Source of the DNA: Comamonadaceae bacterium
GTDB taxonomy: Bacteria > Pseudomonadota > Gammaproteobacteria > Burkholderiales > Burkholderiaceae_C
Direction of reading: 5' to 3'
Length of the DNA: 34,878 bases
NCBI GenBank assembly: GCA_947452635.1
Contig: CANGEE010000008.1
Location: forward strand, 1-34,878
The position numbers and the translations under genes were made by a program. Within the stretch, counting starts at the first letter, position 1. Each line of letters starts with the position of its first letter. A model generated the notes under the pieces. That model saw only the letters and a list, made by a program, of their open reading frames with translations. It searched no databases and was not told where the DNA came from. Positions 1 to 7,329 of this stretch are shown here, in pieces.

Positions 1-165
1 CAATTGGCTGGTGGAAGAACCGTTGCCGTTAGCGCCGGAAACAGTGTTGCCTTTGTAGTTGATCTGTTGAACGCCAGCATCAAAGATACCGTCGATGGTC
101 ACAGTCGATTGAGCGAAAGCGCCGGTGGCAGCCAAAGCAGCCAAAGCAATCAGGGATTTTTTCAT
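1..165 (-). CDS. Outer-membrane porin, N-terminal fragment (cut by window edge)
   Basis: The first 55 codons of a minus-strand gene that runs off the left edge. The product begins with a classic signal peptide (MKKSLIALAALAATGAFAQ, predicted cleavage after AFA) followed by STVTIDGIFDAGVQQI. This is the N-terminal strand motif of general trimeric porins of Burkholderiales (Gram-negative porin family, OmpC/Omp32-like). A good ribosome-binding site (GGAG) lies 9 bases before the ATG at 165. Family knowledge says such proteins form 16-strand outer-membrane pores for small solutes. Only the signal peptide and first strand are visible, so the substrate class cannot be told. The gene is divergent from coq7. 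Confidence 0.82.
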   Translation of the reverse strand, partial: MKKSLIALAALAATGAFAQSTVTIDGIFDAGVQQINYKGNTVSGANGNGSSTSQL

Positions 166-425
166 TGCAAATTTCTCCAAGGTTTAAGAAGTGCTGGAAC
201 CGCCGGTGTGGAATACCACTGCCTTTGACTCACAACCAACCTCCGTTGAGGGAAGTTGAGGCTATTGCACCAGACCCAGGCCTGATGCGCAAAGAAAATC
301 ACAGAAAAGGGCTTTGAAACCTTTGATTCTGTTGCCCGAATGCAACAATCGCTGCACACCCCCTCTGAAACAGGGCTTGCGCAGGGTCAAAGCCGGCGCT
401 GGGCGTGCAGCGCTAAACTTGCGCC
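166..425. other. Divergent intergenic region, porin / coq7
   Basis: About 260 bases without a convincing gene. It must hold the porin leader and promoter on the minus strand and the coq7 promoter on the plus strand. I could not assign -35/-10 pairs with confidence. Confidence 0.5.
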
Positions 426-1058
426 ATGACCACCGATGCCCTGCTTCACGCGGCCGACAGTGCCCTGCGCACCCTGTTGGCCACCCCCCGCGCTGCGCGG
501 CCTGCGCCCTTGGCGAGCGCCCACGATGTGGCTGCGCCTTTGACCGCGGCTGAAAAACAGCTGTCTGGCGCCTTGATGCGGGTCAACCATGTGGGCGAGG
601 TCTGCGCCCAAGCCCTGTACACCGGCCAGGCCCTGAGTTGCCAGGATCCGGCCTTGCGCCAGCAGTTGGACGCGGCTTGCCGGGAAGAGACCGACCATTT
701 GGCGTGGACGGCGCAGCGCCTGGCGGAGTTGGGCGAGCGCCCTTCGCTGCTCAACCCGCTGTGGTACGCCGGGGCTTTTGCCATGGGCTTTGCCGCGGGC
801 AAATTGGGGGGCGATCGTGTCAGTCTAGGTTTTGTGGTGGAGACCGAACGCCAAGTGGAAGCGCATTTGGCCAGCCACATGGACCAGCTGCCGGCCCACG
901 ATCACGCGTCCCGCGCCATCGTGCAGCAAATGAAGGCCGATGAAGTGGCCCATGCCCGCATGGCCGAGCGAGCCGGCGCGGTGGATTTGCCCCTGCCGGT
1001 GCGCGGCTTGATGAAGCTGGCCGCCAAGGTGATGACCAGCGTGGCGCACCGGATCTGA
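426..1058 (+). CDS. coq7: Coq7-type demethoxyubiquinone hydroxylase
   Basis: A 210-residue protein of the Coq7 (UbiF-replacing) family, a membrane-associated di-iron hydroxylase. It adds the last ring hydroxyl in ubiquinone synthesis (2-polyprenyl-3-methyl-6-methoxy-1,4-benzoquinol hydroxylation). The ferritin-like four-helix iron-binding motifs are visible in order: [12 protein letters not shown] (~residue 51), EETDHLAW (~87), [12 protein letters not shown] (~138) and [11 protein letters not shown] (~172). These supply the expected Glu and Glu-x-x-His ligands. Length is normal for bacterial Coq7. The C-terminus [16 protein letters not shown] is intact, but its coding sequence occurs a second time downstream at 2383-2436, beyond an inserted ATPase gene. 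The gene stands alone, and the next plus-strand gene is the distant threonine ammonia-lyase. Confidence 0.93.
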   Translation: MTTDALLHAADSALRTLLATPRAARPAPLASAHDVAAPLTAAEKQLSGALMRVNHVGEVCAQALYTGQALSCQDPALRQQLDAACREETDHLAWTAQRLAELGERPSLLNPLWYAGAFAMGFAAGKLGGDRVSLGFVVETERQVEAHLASHMDQLPAHDHASRAIVQQMKADEVAHARMAERAGAVDLPLPVRGLMKLAAKVMTSVAHRI

Positions 1059-1062
1059 GCGT
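1009..1062 (+). repeat. Direct repeat, copy 1: 3' end of coq7
   Basis: These 54 bases encode the last 16 residues of Coq7, the stop codon and 4 further bases. They match 2383-2436 at 53 of 54 positions; the difference changes the last codon from ATC (Ile) to GTC (Val). The two copies bracket the ATPase gene. Confidence 0.95.
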
Positions 1063-1084
1063 GATCGCTGCGGTGACGCGTGTT

Positions 1085-2305
1085 TTACAAATAAGCCACG
1101 GGTATCGCCATCAAGCTGTCTGACAGCGGTACGTCCCTTTTGGCGAGGCACAGCACCGCGCCAGGCCCTACTTTTTTGTCCAAATTCTGGGCTGCAGCCA
1201 GCTGACGACCGGCTTGTGTCGAAGGCGTTGCCGTTTTTTTGATTTCAATGGGGTAAATCACGTCGCCGTCTTCGATCAGCAGGTCAATTTCCCGCTGTTC
1301 GGTGTCCCTGTAAAAATACAAATGCGCTTCTTTGCCGTTATGCCAATAACTTTTGAGAATTTCGCAAACCGCCCACGTTTCCAGCATCGGTCCCGACATG
1401 CTGCCCGCTTCCAACGCTTCGGGTGAGCTCCATTTGGTCAGATAGGCGGCCAAACCGGTGTCCAGAAAATACAGCTTGGGCGACTTGATCATCCGTTTGG
1501 TCAAATTTCGGTGGTACGGCTGGAGCAAATACACCAGTCCCGACGCCTGCAAGACCGACAGCCATGCTTTCACGGTTTTGTTGTCGATATCGAGTTCATT
1601 GGCCATGTTGGCGTAGTTGAGCAATTGCCCGGTTCTGGCGGCCACCACACTCAAAAACCGGTGAAAGCTCATGGGGTCCGAAACCTTGAGCAAATCCTGC
1701 ACATCGCGCTGTATATAGGTCTGGACATAGGAGCGGTAGAACACATCGCGGCTTTGGGGACCCTGCTCAACCAAGCGGGGGTAAGCGCCTAACCAAATTT
1801 GTGCGTACAAGGCCTGCAGTGACAGCGGCTTTGCCACGTTGCGGGACTGTTGAATCCAGTCCAGTGTGGGCACGAAGGGCTGAGATTGCAAAGCTCGGCC
1901 TTGCTGCTCAGCTTGCGACAAGCCCAACAAATCCACGATGGCCACCCTGCCCGCCAGGCTCTCGGTCAGCCCACTCATGAGTTCAAATTTTTGCGAACCC
2001 GTGAGCCAGTAAAGGCCGTTTCGTCCGTCCCTGTCCACGGCCATCTTGATGGCGCTGAAAAGTTGCGGTGCATATTGCACCTCATCGATCGTGACTGGCG
2101 CGGGCCATGTTTGCAAAAACAACGCGGGATCTTGCTGCGCCAAACGTCGCATCTCCAGGTCATCTAAAGTGACATAGGCCCTGTCATCCGCGCTGCACAT
2201 TTCGAGCAGCGTGGTTTTGCCAACTTGCCGAGGTCCTGTCACCATCAACACTGGAAAGTTGTTGCTGACGTTCAAAATGGTGGGGCGGAGGGTACGGGGG
2301 ACCAT
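1085..2305 (-). CDS. AAA_14 / DUF4143 family ATPase
   Basis: A 406-residue protein of the widespread but poorly understood AAA_14-DUF4143 family. The N-terminal P-loop domain shows Walker A GPRQVGKTT (~residues 24-32), Walker B VTIDEVQ (~71-77) and a sensor-like LTGSQ (~100). The C-terminal DUF4143 part ends with EIDLLIEDGDVIYPIEIKK (~339-357), the D...ExK pattern of a PD-(D/E)xK-like fold. The start at 2305 gives the family-typical beginning (PRTLRPTIL..FPVLMVTGPRQ). Base composition is more AT-rich than coq7. The gene is antisense to its neighbours and lies between two copies of the coq7 3' end, so it is an acquired cassette. The biological role is unknown; toxin-antitoxin-like or mobile functions have been suggested for the family. 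It is complete, with no visible frameshift. Confidence 0.9.
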   Translation of the reverse strand: MVPRTLRPTILNVSNNFPVLMVTGPRQVGKTTLLEMCSADDRAYVTLDDLEMRRLAQQDPALFLQTWPAPVTIDEVQYAPQLFSAIKMAVDRDGRNGLYWLTGSQKFELMSGLTESLAGRVAIVDLLGLSQAEQQGRALQSQPFVPTLDWIQQSRNVAKPLSLQALYAQIWLGAYPRLVEQGPQSRDVFYRSYVQTYIQRDVQDLLKVSDPMSFHRFLSVVAARTGQLLNYANMANELDIDNKTVKAWLSVLQASGLVYLLQPYHRNLTKRMIKSPKLYFLDTGLAAYLTKWSSPEALEAGSMSGPMLETWAVCEILKSYWHNGKEAHLYFYRDTEQREIDLLIEDGDVIYPIEIKKTATPSTQAGRQLAAAQNLDKKVGPGAVLCLAKRDVPLSDSLMAIPVAYL

Positions 2306-2313
2306 GGTTTTAG

Positions 2314-2343
2314 ATTATATGGAAAGTGATTCCATATTTTCAA
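2314..2343 (-). promoter_or_regulatory. Promoter of the DUF4143 ATPase with palindromic operator
   Basis: Read on the minus strand: -35 TTGAAA (2343-2338), 18-base spacer, consensus -10 TATAAT (2319-2314). An inverted repeat with 8-base arms (ATATGGAA / TTCCATAT, 5-base gap) covers 2317-2337, filling the spacer and touching the -10 box. Only eight bases separate the -10 box from the ATG at 2305, so the transcript would be leaderless or nearly so; no ribosome-binding site can fit. Confidence 0.7.
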
Positions 2344-2382
2344 GATCCATGCTGCCATCCTCGAACTGGCGACCGAAGAGCC

Positions 2383-2436
2383 TGATGAAGCTGGCCGCCA
2401 AGGTGATGACCAGCGTGGCGCACCGGGTCTGAGCGT
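2383..2436 (+). repeat. Direct repeat, copy 2: duplicated 3' end of coq7
   Basis: Second copy of 1009-1062 (53/54 identical). It still reads [16 protein letters not shown] plus stop but has no gene body upstream. It lies directly before the convergent osmC gene, where the end of an uninterrupted coq7 would be expected, so either copy could be the original end. Confidence 0.95.
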
Positions 2437-2439
2437 TTT

Positions 2440-2889
2440 TCACGCCTCGATCAGTTCATACCCGGTGGTGATCTCCGCGGTTTTGGCCAGCATGATGCTG
2501 GCCGAGCAGTATTTCTCGTGGCTCATGGCAATCGCGCGCTCCACCGCGCTGGGAGGGATGCCTTTGCCGGTGACGGTGAATTGCATGTGGATTTTGGTGA
2601 AGACCTTGGGGTCGACCTCGGCGCGCTCTGAGGTGAGCTTGACGCTGCAGCCGCGCACATCGTGGCGGCCGCGCTTCAAAATCAACACCACGTCATAAGC
2701 GGTGCAGCCGCCAGTGCCTGCCAAGACGGTTTCCATGGGGCGAGGGGCCAGGTTTTGGCCGCCGTTTTCGGGCTTGCTGGCGTCGGGGGCGCCGTCCATC
2801 GTCAGCACATGGCCGCTGCCGGTCTCGGCCACAAAACCCATGCCCGAACGGGTGCCCGCAGCGCCGGTCCAACTTACTGTGCATTCCAT
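2440..2889 (-). CDS. OsmC family peroxiredoxin-like protein
   Basis: A 149-residue protein of the OsmC/Ohr superfamily, closest in style to the YhfA-like OsmC branch. These small homodimeric cytoplasmic enzymes reduce (organic) peroxides with two cysteines. Both candidate catalytic cysteines are visible: one in VLAGTGGCTAYDVV (~residue 62) and one in SHEKYCSAS (~127). The start is placed at the ATG at 2889 (MECTVSW), with a weak purine-rich GAAAG upstream. An alternative start at 2919 adds ten residues not typical of the family. The gene is convergent with coq7 and seems to be its own transcription unit. The physiological substrate cannot be read from the sequence. Confidence 0.88.
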   Translation of the reverse strand: MECTVSWTGAAGTRSGMGFVAETGSGHVLTMDGAPDASKPENGGQNLAPRPMETVLAGTGGCTAYDVVLILKRGRHDVRGCSVKLTSERAEVDPKVFTKIHMQFTVTGKGIPPSAVERAIAMSHEKYCSASIMLAKTAEITTGYELIEA

Positions 2890-3001
2890 CTTGTTTCTTT
2901 CGCAGGTCAAAAGCGACATCCTAAAGCCTGATGCAAGTCATGGCCCCGGGTATTTGCCGCTCTCACTTCACAAAAATTTGCAATTTGAAGCCGGCTAACT
3001 G

Positions 3002-3029
3002 TTGCACTGCAGCAAAAAATCAGTACACT
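3002..3029 (+). promoter_or_regulatory. Sigma-70 promoter upstream of the leader/sRNA and ilvA
   Basis: -35 TTGCAC (3002-3007), 16-base spacer, -10 TACACT (3024-3029). Transcription should begin near 3036. It feeds a ~90-nt structured segment that ends in a strong intrinsic terminator just before threonine ammonia-lyase. Confidence 0.6.
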
Positions 3030-3035
3030 TTCGAA

Positions 3036-3127
3036 CAGGCGTGCTTTTTTTGCACGCACCGTTTGTCTCCTCCACCCTCTGAAAAGGTGGATTTGCCCCT
3101 CGCCGCAAGGCGTGGGGCATTTTTTTT
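3036..3127 (+). ncRNA. Candidate small RNA or attenuator leader with anti-Shine-Dalgarno motif
   Basis: Three stems follow the promoter. The first has GCGTGC / GCACGC arms with a T7 loop (~3044-3062 region). The second has TCCACC / GGTGGA arms (3070-3091). The third is the terminator at 3095-3127. A pyrimidine stretch TCTCCTCC (3066-3073), complementary to a ribosome-binding site, lies before and into stem 2. Several proteobacterial Hfq-bound sRNA families share this style (a CUCC-type motif plus a Rho-independent end). The alternative is a transcription-attenuation leader for the amino-acid gene that starts 20 bases later. I see no convincing leader peptide rich in Thr or Ile. The boundaries are estimates. 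Confidence 0.45.
3095..3127 (+). terminator. Intrinsic terminator between leader and threonine ammonia-lyase
   Basis: The stem is GCCCC-T-CGCC / GGCG-T-GGGGC with a GCAA tetraloop (one T-T mismatch), then A and eight T (3120-3127). It is a textbook Rho-independent terminator, yet it sits only ~20 bases before the ATG at 3148. ilvA expression therefore needs read-through, antitermination or another promoter. Confidence 0.85.
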
Positions 3128-3147
3128 GGCCCGTTATCATGGGGCCT

Positions 3148-4695
3148 ATGGCGACCCAACACCTCACCCCTTCGGATTACCTCAAGCGCATCTTGAACGC
3201 CCGCGTGTACGACGTGGCGCGCGAATCTGCACTCGACAAAGCCCCCAACTTGTCAGCACGGCTGCACAACACCGTGCTGCTCAAGCGCGAAGACCAGCAA
3301 CCGGTGTTCAGCTTCAAGCTGCGTGGGGCGTACAACAAAATGGCGCACTTGAGCCCTGCGCAACTGAAAAAAGGCGTGATTTGCGCCTCCGCCGGCAACC
3401 ACGCCCAGGGCGTGGCGCTGAGCGCCAAGACCTTGGGCTGCACCGCCGTCATCGTGATGCCGACCACCACGCCGCAGGTCAAGATCGATGCAGTCAAGGC
3501 CTTGGGCGGGGAGGTGGTGCTGTTTGGCGAGAGCTATTCCGATGCCTATCAGCACGCCAGCAAGCTGGAAAAGACCAAGGGCTTGTCTTTTGTCCACCCT
3601 TTTGACGATCCGGACGTGATCGCTGGCCAGGGCACCATCGCCATGGAGATGCTGCGCCAACACCAAGGTCCGCTGGACGCGGTGTTTGTGGCGATTGGCG
3701 GCGGCGGGCTGATCAGCGGCGTGGCCAACTACATCAAGGCGGTGCGCCCCGAGATCAAGGTGATTGGCGTGCAAATGAACGACTCGCAAGCCATGATCAC
3801 CTCGGTGCACGCCAAAAAGCGCGTGACCTTGACCGATGTGGGTTTGTTTTCAGACGGCACGGCCGTGAAACTGGTGGGCGAAGAGACTTTTCGCATCACC
3901 CGTGGCTTGGTCGACGAGTTCATGACGGTGGACACCGATGCGGTGTGCGCCGCCATCAAAGACGTGTTTGTCGACACCCGCTCCATCGTCGAGCCCGCCG
4001 GAGCTTTGGCGGTGGCGGCCATCAAACAATATGTCGCCACGCACAAGACAAAGGGCCAAACCTACGCCGCGATTTTGTGCGGCGCAAACATGAACTTTGA
4101 CCGTTTGCGCTTTGTCGCCGAACGCGCCGAAGTGGGCGAGGAACGCGAGGCTTTGTTTGCAGTCACCATCCCCGAAGAGCGCGGCAGCTTCAAGCGCTTT
4201 TGCGAGCTGGTGGGCAATTTGCCGGGCGGCCCGCGCAATGTGACCGAGTTCAATTACCGCATGAACGATTCGGCCCAAGCCCATGTGTTTGTCGGTTTGA
4301 CCACGCAAGGCAAGGGCGAGAGTGCGCAAATCACACGGCAGTTCAAGCAGCACGGCTTTGAGGCCCTGGACCTGACGCATGACGAATTGGCCAAAGAACA
4401 CATCCGCCACATGGTGGGCGGGCACTCGGCCTTGTCGCAAGATGAGCGCCTGATGCGTTTTGAGTTCCCGGAGCGGCCAGGGGCCTTGCTGCGGTTTTTG
4501 AGCCAGATGCGCCCGGGTTGGAACATCAGCCTGTTCCACTACCGCAACCAGGGGGCCGATTACGGCCGCATTCTGGTGGGCTTGCAGGTGCCGGCCAAAG
4601 ACGACAAAGCCTTTGCCAAGTTTTTAGACACCCTGGGCTTTCCATACGTGGAAGAAACGCACAACCCGGTGTACCGCTTGTTCCTGCAAAAATAA
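3148..4695 (+). CDS. ilvA: Threonine ammonia-lyase, biosynthetic type
   Basis: A 515-residue PLP enzyme converting L-threonine to 2-oxobutanoate and ammonia, the first committed step to isoleucine. The catalytic-lysine motif is SFKLRGAYNK (Lys57), and the phosphate-binding glycine loop is GGGGLISG (~184-191). Two C-terminal ACT-like regulatory repeats begin near residues 332 (LFAVTIPEERGSFKRF) and 433 (LMRFEFPERPGALLRF). This is the long, isoleucine-feedback-regulated architecture, not the short catabolic form. I chose ATG 3148 (MATQHLTPSDYL); in-frame ATGs at 3139 and 3112 are possible, but 3112 lies inside the terminator stem. The gene follows a promoter-leader-terminator unit and converges with gspC. 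Confidence 0.93.
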   Translation: MATQHLTPSDYLKRILNARVYDVARESALDKAPNLSARLHNTVLLKREDQQPVFSFKLRGAYNKMAHLSPAQLKKGVICASAGNHAQGVALSAKTLGCTAVIVMPTTTPQVKIDAVKALGGEVVLFGESYSDAYQHASKLEKTKGLSFVHPFDDPDVIAGQGTIAMEMLRQHQGPLDAVFVAIGGGGLISGVANYIKAVRPEIKVIGVQMNDSQAMITSVHAKKRVTLTDVGLFSDGTAVKLVGEETFRITRGLVDEFMTVDTDAVCAAIKDVFVDTRSIVEPAGALAVAAIKQYVATHKTKGQTYAAILCGANMNFDRLRFVAERAEVGEEREALFAVTIPEERGSFKRFCELVGNLPGGPRNVTEFNYRMNDSAQAHVFVGLTTQGKGESAQITRQFKQHGFEALDLTHDELAKEHIRHMVGGHSALSQDERLMRFEFPERPGALLRFLSQMRPGWNISLFHYRNQGADYGRILVGLQVPAKDDKAFAKFLDTLGFPYVEETHNPVYRLFLQK

Positions 4696-4737
4696 AGTGG
4701 CTTTGGCGACCGCGCTGTGCGACCTTGCCCGTCGGAG

Positions 4738-5247
4738 TCAGGGCTTGGCTGCGGCCTCTTTGTCGACTGTCGGCGGATCGGGCTTGGCAAATGCAAGCGC
4801 CGGCATCTCCAGCGTGATCAGGGTCGGCCCTTGCAAGGTGGCGGCCAAACGCGCTTGGCGGGGGGTGAGTGACTGCAGCAGCAAACCCTCGGCCACGGTT
4901 TGCCCCACTTTGAAGGCCTTGGGGGCCTGCGCATCGACCGAAATCAAGGCCGCGCCCTGACCCGCATGCCAGGCCACCACGCCCGACAAGCCAAAACGCG
5001 CGCCCGCATCGGTCTCAGCCACCACCGTAGCGCCAGCGGCCTCACCCAAAGCCTTTTGCACATCGGCAGCGGCAGGCTCAGCGGCCGTGGGCCGCGCCAC
5101 CATCGGTGCCAGCGAGGCCGGGCCACTGACACCGGCGAACTGCAGCGTCCAATAAGCCACCACCGCGGCCGCGGCCATCCAAACGACCAGGGCCGTCAGG
5201 CCGGCCAGCCAGCGCGGCGCTGAGGTGGATGAAGTGGCGTGCAACAT
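4738..5247 (-). CDS. gspC: Type II secretion inner-membrane protein GspC (short form)
   Basis: A 169-residue protein read from ATG 5247. It has a short cytoplasmic start, one membrane segment (~residues 11-33, LAGLTALVVWMAAAAVVAYWTLQF), and then a periplasmic homology-region domain with GARFGLSGVVAWHAGQGAALISVDAQAPKAF, typical of GspC. GspC links the inner-membrane platform to the secretin GspD. The usual C-terminal PDZ or coiled-coil domain is absent: after the HR domain only a Pro/Ala/Lys-rich tail remains (ends ..KEAAAKP). Such short forms occur in some lineages, so this need not be a truncation. It is divergent from gspG with only ~80 bases between the starts, whereas in most gsp operons gspC is the first co-directional gene. 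Confidence 0.85.
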   Translation of the reverse strand: MLHATSSTSAPRWLAGLTALVVWMAAAAVVAYWTLQFAGVSGPASLAPMVARPTAAEPAAADVQKALGEAAGATVVAETDAGARFGLSGVVAWHAGQGAALISVDAQAPKAFKVGQTVAEGLLLQSLTPRQARLAATLQGPTLITLEMPALAFAKPDPPTVDKEAAAKP

Positions 5248-5326
5248 ACACAGATTATGATGGAAAGCTGAGGGCCTTGCGCCCTGAACTCGACTCCGAG
5301 CGAACTCGCTGCAAGAGGTGAATGAA

Positions 5327-5785
5327 ATGACCTGTATGAACGCCATAACGCCAACCCGCAAGCCACGTCCAACGCGGCGACAGCGCGGTTTTACCTTGAT
5401 TGAATTGATGGTGGTCTTGGCCATCATTGGTGTTTTAGCCGCTTTGATCGTGCCCAATGTCCTGGGCCGCGCCGACGACGCGCGGGTCACCGCCGCCCGC
5501 ACCGATGTGGGCAATTTGATGCAAGCGCTCAAACTCTACAAATTGGACAACCAGCGCTACCCGTCAAGTGCCCAGGGTCTGCAAGCTTTGGTCGTCAAAC
5601 CCAGCACCGAACCCCTGCCGATGAACTGGAAACCCTATTTAGACAAGCTGCCGGCCGACCCCTGGGGCCGGCCTTATTTGTACATGAACCCGGGTCTCAA
5701 AGCCGAAGTGGATGTGCTGTCTTTGGGGGCCGACGGTCAGTCGGGCGGTGAAGGCCACAATGCTGACATTGGCAGTTGGCAATAA
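5327..5785 (+). CDS. gspG: Major pseudopilin GspG
   Basis: A 152-residue major pseudopilin of the type II secretion system. The prepilin peptidase site is RRQRG|FTLIELMVV, with Glu at +5 and the hydrophobic N-terminal helix AIIGVLAALIVPNVLGRADDARVTAARTDV. The C-terminal part carries the GspG landmarks YKLDNQRYPSSAQGLQAL, DPWGRPYLY and the calcium-site region SLGADGQSGGEGHNADIGSW. The start is taken at ATG 5327, six bases after a GAGGTG ribosome-binding site; a GTG at 5318 and ATG at 5336 are in frame. Family role: cleaved and N-methylated by GspO/PilD, then polymerised into the pseudopilus that pushes exoproteins through GspD. First gene of the plus-strand operon. Confidence 0.95.
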   Translation: MTCMNAITPTRKPRPTRRQRGFTLIELMVVLAIIGVLAALIVPNVLGRADDARVTAARTDVGNLMQALKLYKLDNQRYPSSAQGLQALVVKPSTEPLPMNWKPYLDKLPADPWGRPYLYMNPGLKAEVDVLSLGADGQSGGEGHNADIGSWQ

Positions 5786-6296
5786 GCCCAACGGGCTCGG
5801 GCTTCAAGGCCCAGGCCTGCCGCACAGCGCGCGGCGCCATACCGCCTACGGCTTCACCTTGATGGAGTTGATGGTGGTGCTGGCCATCATCGCCATCGGC
5901 ACAGCCGGGGTCAGCCTGTCGATGCGCGACTCGGCGCAAAGCGCCTTGGCGCGTGATGCCCAACGCTTGGCGGCCTTGCTCGACGCTGCCCGATCGCGCT
6001 CTCGGGCCAGCGGCGTGCCGGTGCTGTGGCGCACACAGTCGCAGGGGGACAGCCAAAGTTTTGTCTTTGACGGCTTGCCCGGCACCCCATTGCCTCAACA
6101 ATGGCTGAACCCGCAAACGCGCAGCTTGAACCTCACGCCGGTGCTGCTGGGTCCCGAGCCGTTGATCGGCCCGCAATCCATCGCCTTGACGATGACGGCC
6201 AGCAGCGCAACGTCAAGTGCAGCGTCCAGTAACAGCCGTCTGTGGGTCACCACCGATGGGTTGCGTCCCTTTGCCGTGCAATCGAACCCACCATGA
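5760..6296 (+). CDS. gspH: Minor pseudopilin GspH
   Basis: A 178-residue minor pseudopilin. An unusually long ~31-residue leader precedes the processing site TAYG|FTLMELMVVLAIIAIGTAG, with Glu at +5. The C-terminus has a GspH-like pattern ending RLWVTTDGLRPFAV. ATG 5760 is preceded by GAAGG and overlaps the gspG 3' end by 26 bases, so translation is coupled. A later start would shorten the leader, but no better ribosome-binding site is evident. Minor pseudopilins H-I-J-K form the tip of the pseudopilus. Confidence 0.88.
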   Translation: MLTLAVGNKPNGLGLQGPGLPHSARRHTAYGFTLMELMVVLAIIAIGTAGVSLSMRDSAQSALARDAQRLAALLDAARSRSRASGVPVLWRTQSQGDSQSFVFDGLPGTPLPQQWLNPQTRSLNLTPVLLGPEPLIGPQSIALTMTASSATSSAASSNSRLWVTTDGLRPFAVQSNPP

Positions 6297-6655
6297 ACGC
6301 GACACAGGCCAAAGGCTTCACGCTGATCGAGGTGCTGGTGGCGCTGGGCATTGTGGCGATTGCGCTGATGGCGGGCTTGAAGGCCACCGCCGCCCTGTCG
6401 CGCAACGGCGACCGCCAAACCCTGGCGCTGCTGGCGCAGGTTTGCGCCGAAAACGAGTTGGGCCGCCTGAAACTGCTGCGCCAATTGCCCGACAGCGGCG
6501 AGACCGTGCAGCCTTGTGCACAAGCCGGCCGCTCGCTGCAAGTGACGCTGTCGGTGCAAACCACGCCCAACCCGAACTTTCGCCGGGTCGACGCCCAAGT
6601 CAGCGAAGGGGCGACACCCGTGTTAACGCTCTCCACCGTGATGGGGCGTCATTGA
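6293..6655 (+). CDS. gspI: Minor pseudopilin GspI
   Basis: A 120-residue minor pseudopilin with the cleavage site QAKG|FTLIEVLVALGIVAIALMAGLKA, Glu at +5, a short leader, and the GspI motif ENELGRLKL in the mid-region. The ATG overlaps the gspH stop as ATGA. Length is typical of GspI. It nucleates the tip complex with GspJ and GspK. Confidence 0.93.
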   Translation: MNATQAKGFTLIEVLVALGIVAIALMAGLKATAALSRNGDRQTLALLAQVCAENELGRLKLLRQLPDSGETVQPCAQAGRSLQVTLSVQTTPNPNFRRVDAQVSEGATPVLTLSTVMGRH

Positions 6656-7329
6656 TGCGCCCAAGTTTGCGTGGTTTCACCCTGATTGAGCTGCTCGTCG
6701 CCATCTCGGTCATGGCCCTGATGGCTTTGCTCAGCTGGCGCGGCATAGAGGGCATGAGCCGTGCCCAAAGCCAATTGCAAAGCCGCGCCGATGACGCCCT
6801 GAGCCTGCAAGTGGGTCTGGCGCAATGGCGCACCGACCTCGATGCCCTGATCAGCCTGCCCGGCACGCCGGCGCTGGACTGGGACGGGCGGGTGCTCAGG
6901 CTCACCCGCTGCCACCCCTTGGGCGATCCGGCCAACGTGCAGGTGGTGGCCTGGACGCTGCGCGGCAACGGCACGCAGGGTGAATGGCTACGCTGGCAGT
7001 CCCAGGCCCTGAGCCAACGCGCGGACTGGTCCGCCGCCTGGAGCCGAGCACAGACCTGGGGCCAAACCCCCAGCGCCGAAGACCGGGCGCAGGAGATCAA
7101 AGTACGCGCGTTGTCGCAATGGCAAATCTTTTTTCACCGCGGCGGCGCTTGGAGCAACCCGCTGTCCAGCGAAGGCGCAGCCGCCAGCGCTGGCAATGCC
7201 CCACCCCCTGCGCCCGGCAGCCCGCCTGACGGCATCCGCCTGGTGCTGGACTTGCCCGCAGGGCCCAGCCTGAGCGGCAAACTCACGCTGGATTGGGTCA
7301 ACCCCACATTGACTGGGGCCGCACCGTGA
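6655..7329 (+). CDS. gspJ: Minor pseudopilin GspJ
   Basis: A 224-residue minor pseudopilin with the leader MRPSLRG|FTLIELLVAISVMALMALLSWRGIEGM, Glu at +5 and the J-type motif SWRGIEGM. The ATG shares one base with the gspI stop (TGATG). The long C-terminal globular part is normal for GspJ. Expected partners are GspI and GspK at the pseudopilus tip. Confidence 0.93.
   Translation: MRPSLRGFTLIELLVAISVMALMALLSWRGIEGMSRAQSQLQSRADDALSLQVGLAQWRTDLDALISLPGTPALDWDGRVLRLTRCHPLGDPANVQVVAWTLRGNGTQGEWLRWQSQALSQRADWSAAWSRAQTWGQTPSAEDRAQEIKVRALSQWQIFFHRGGAWSNPLSSEGAAASAGNAPPPAPGSPPDGIRLVLDLPAGPSLSGKLTLDWVNPTLTGAAP

Noticed and set aside
1009-1062. tRNA or classical phage att site at the coq7 end
   Set aside because: The repeat is protein-coding, does not fold as a tRNA, and there is no integrase between the copies.
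3036-3147. Known metabolite riboswitch in front of threonine ammonia-lyase
   Set aside because: I could not match the stems to any riboswitch consensus I know (TPP, lysine, glycine, SAM, FMN). Kept only as an unnamed structured leader or sRNA.
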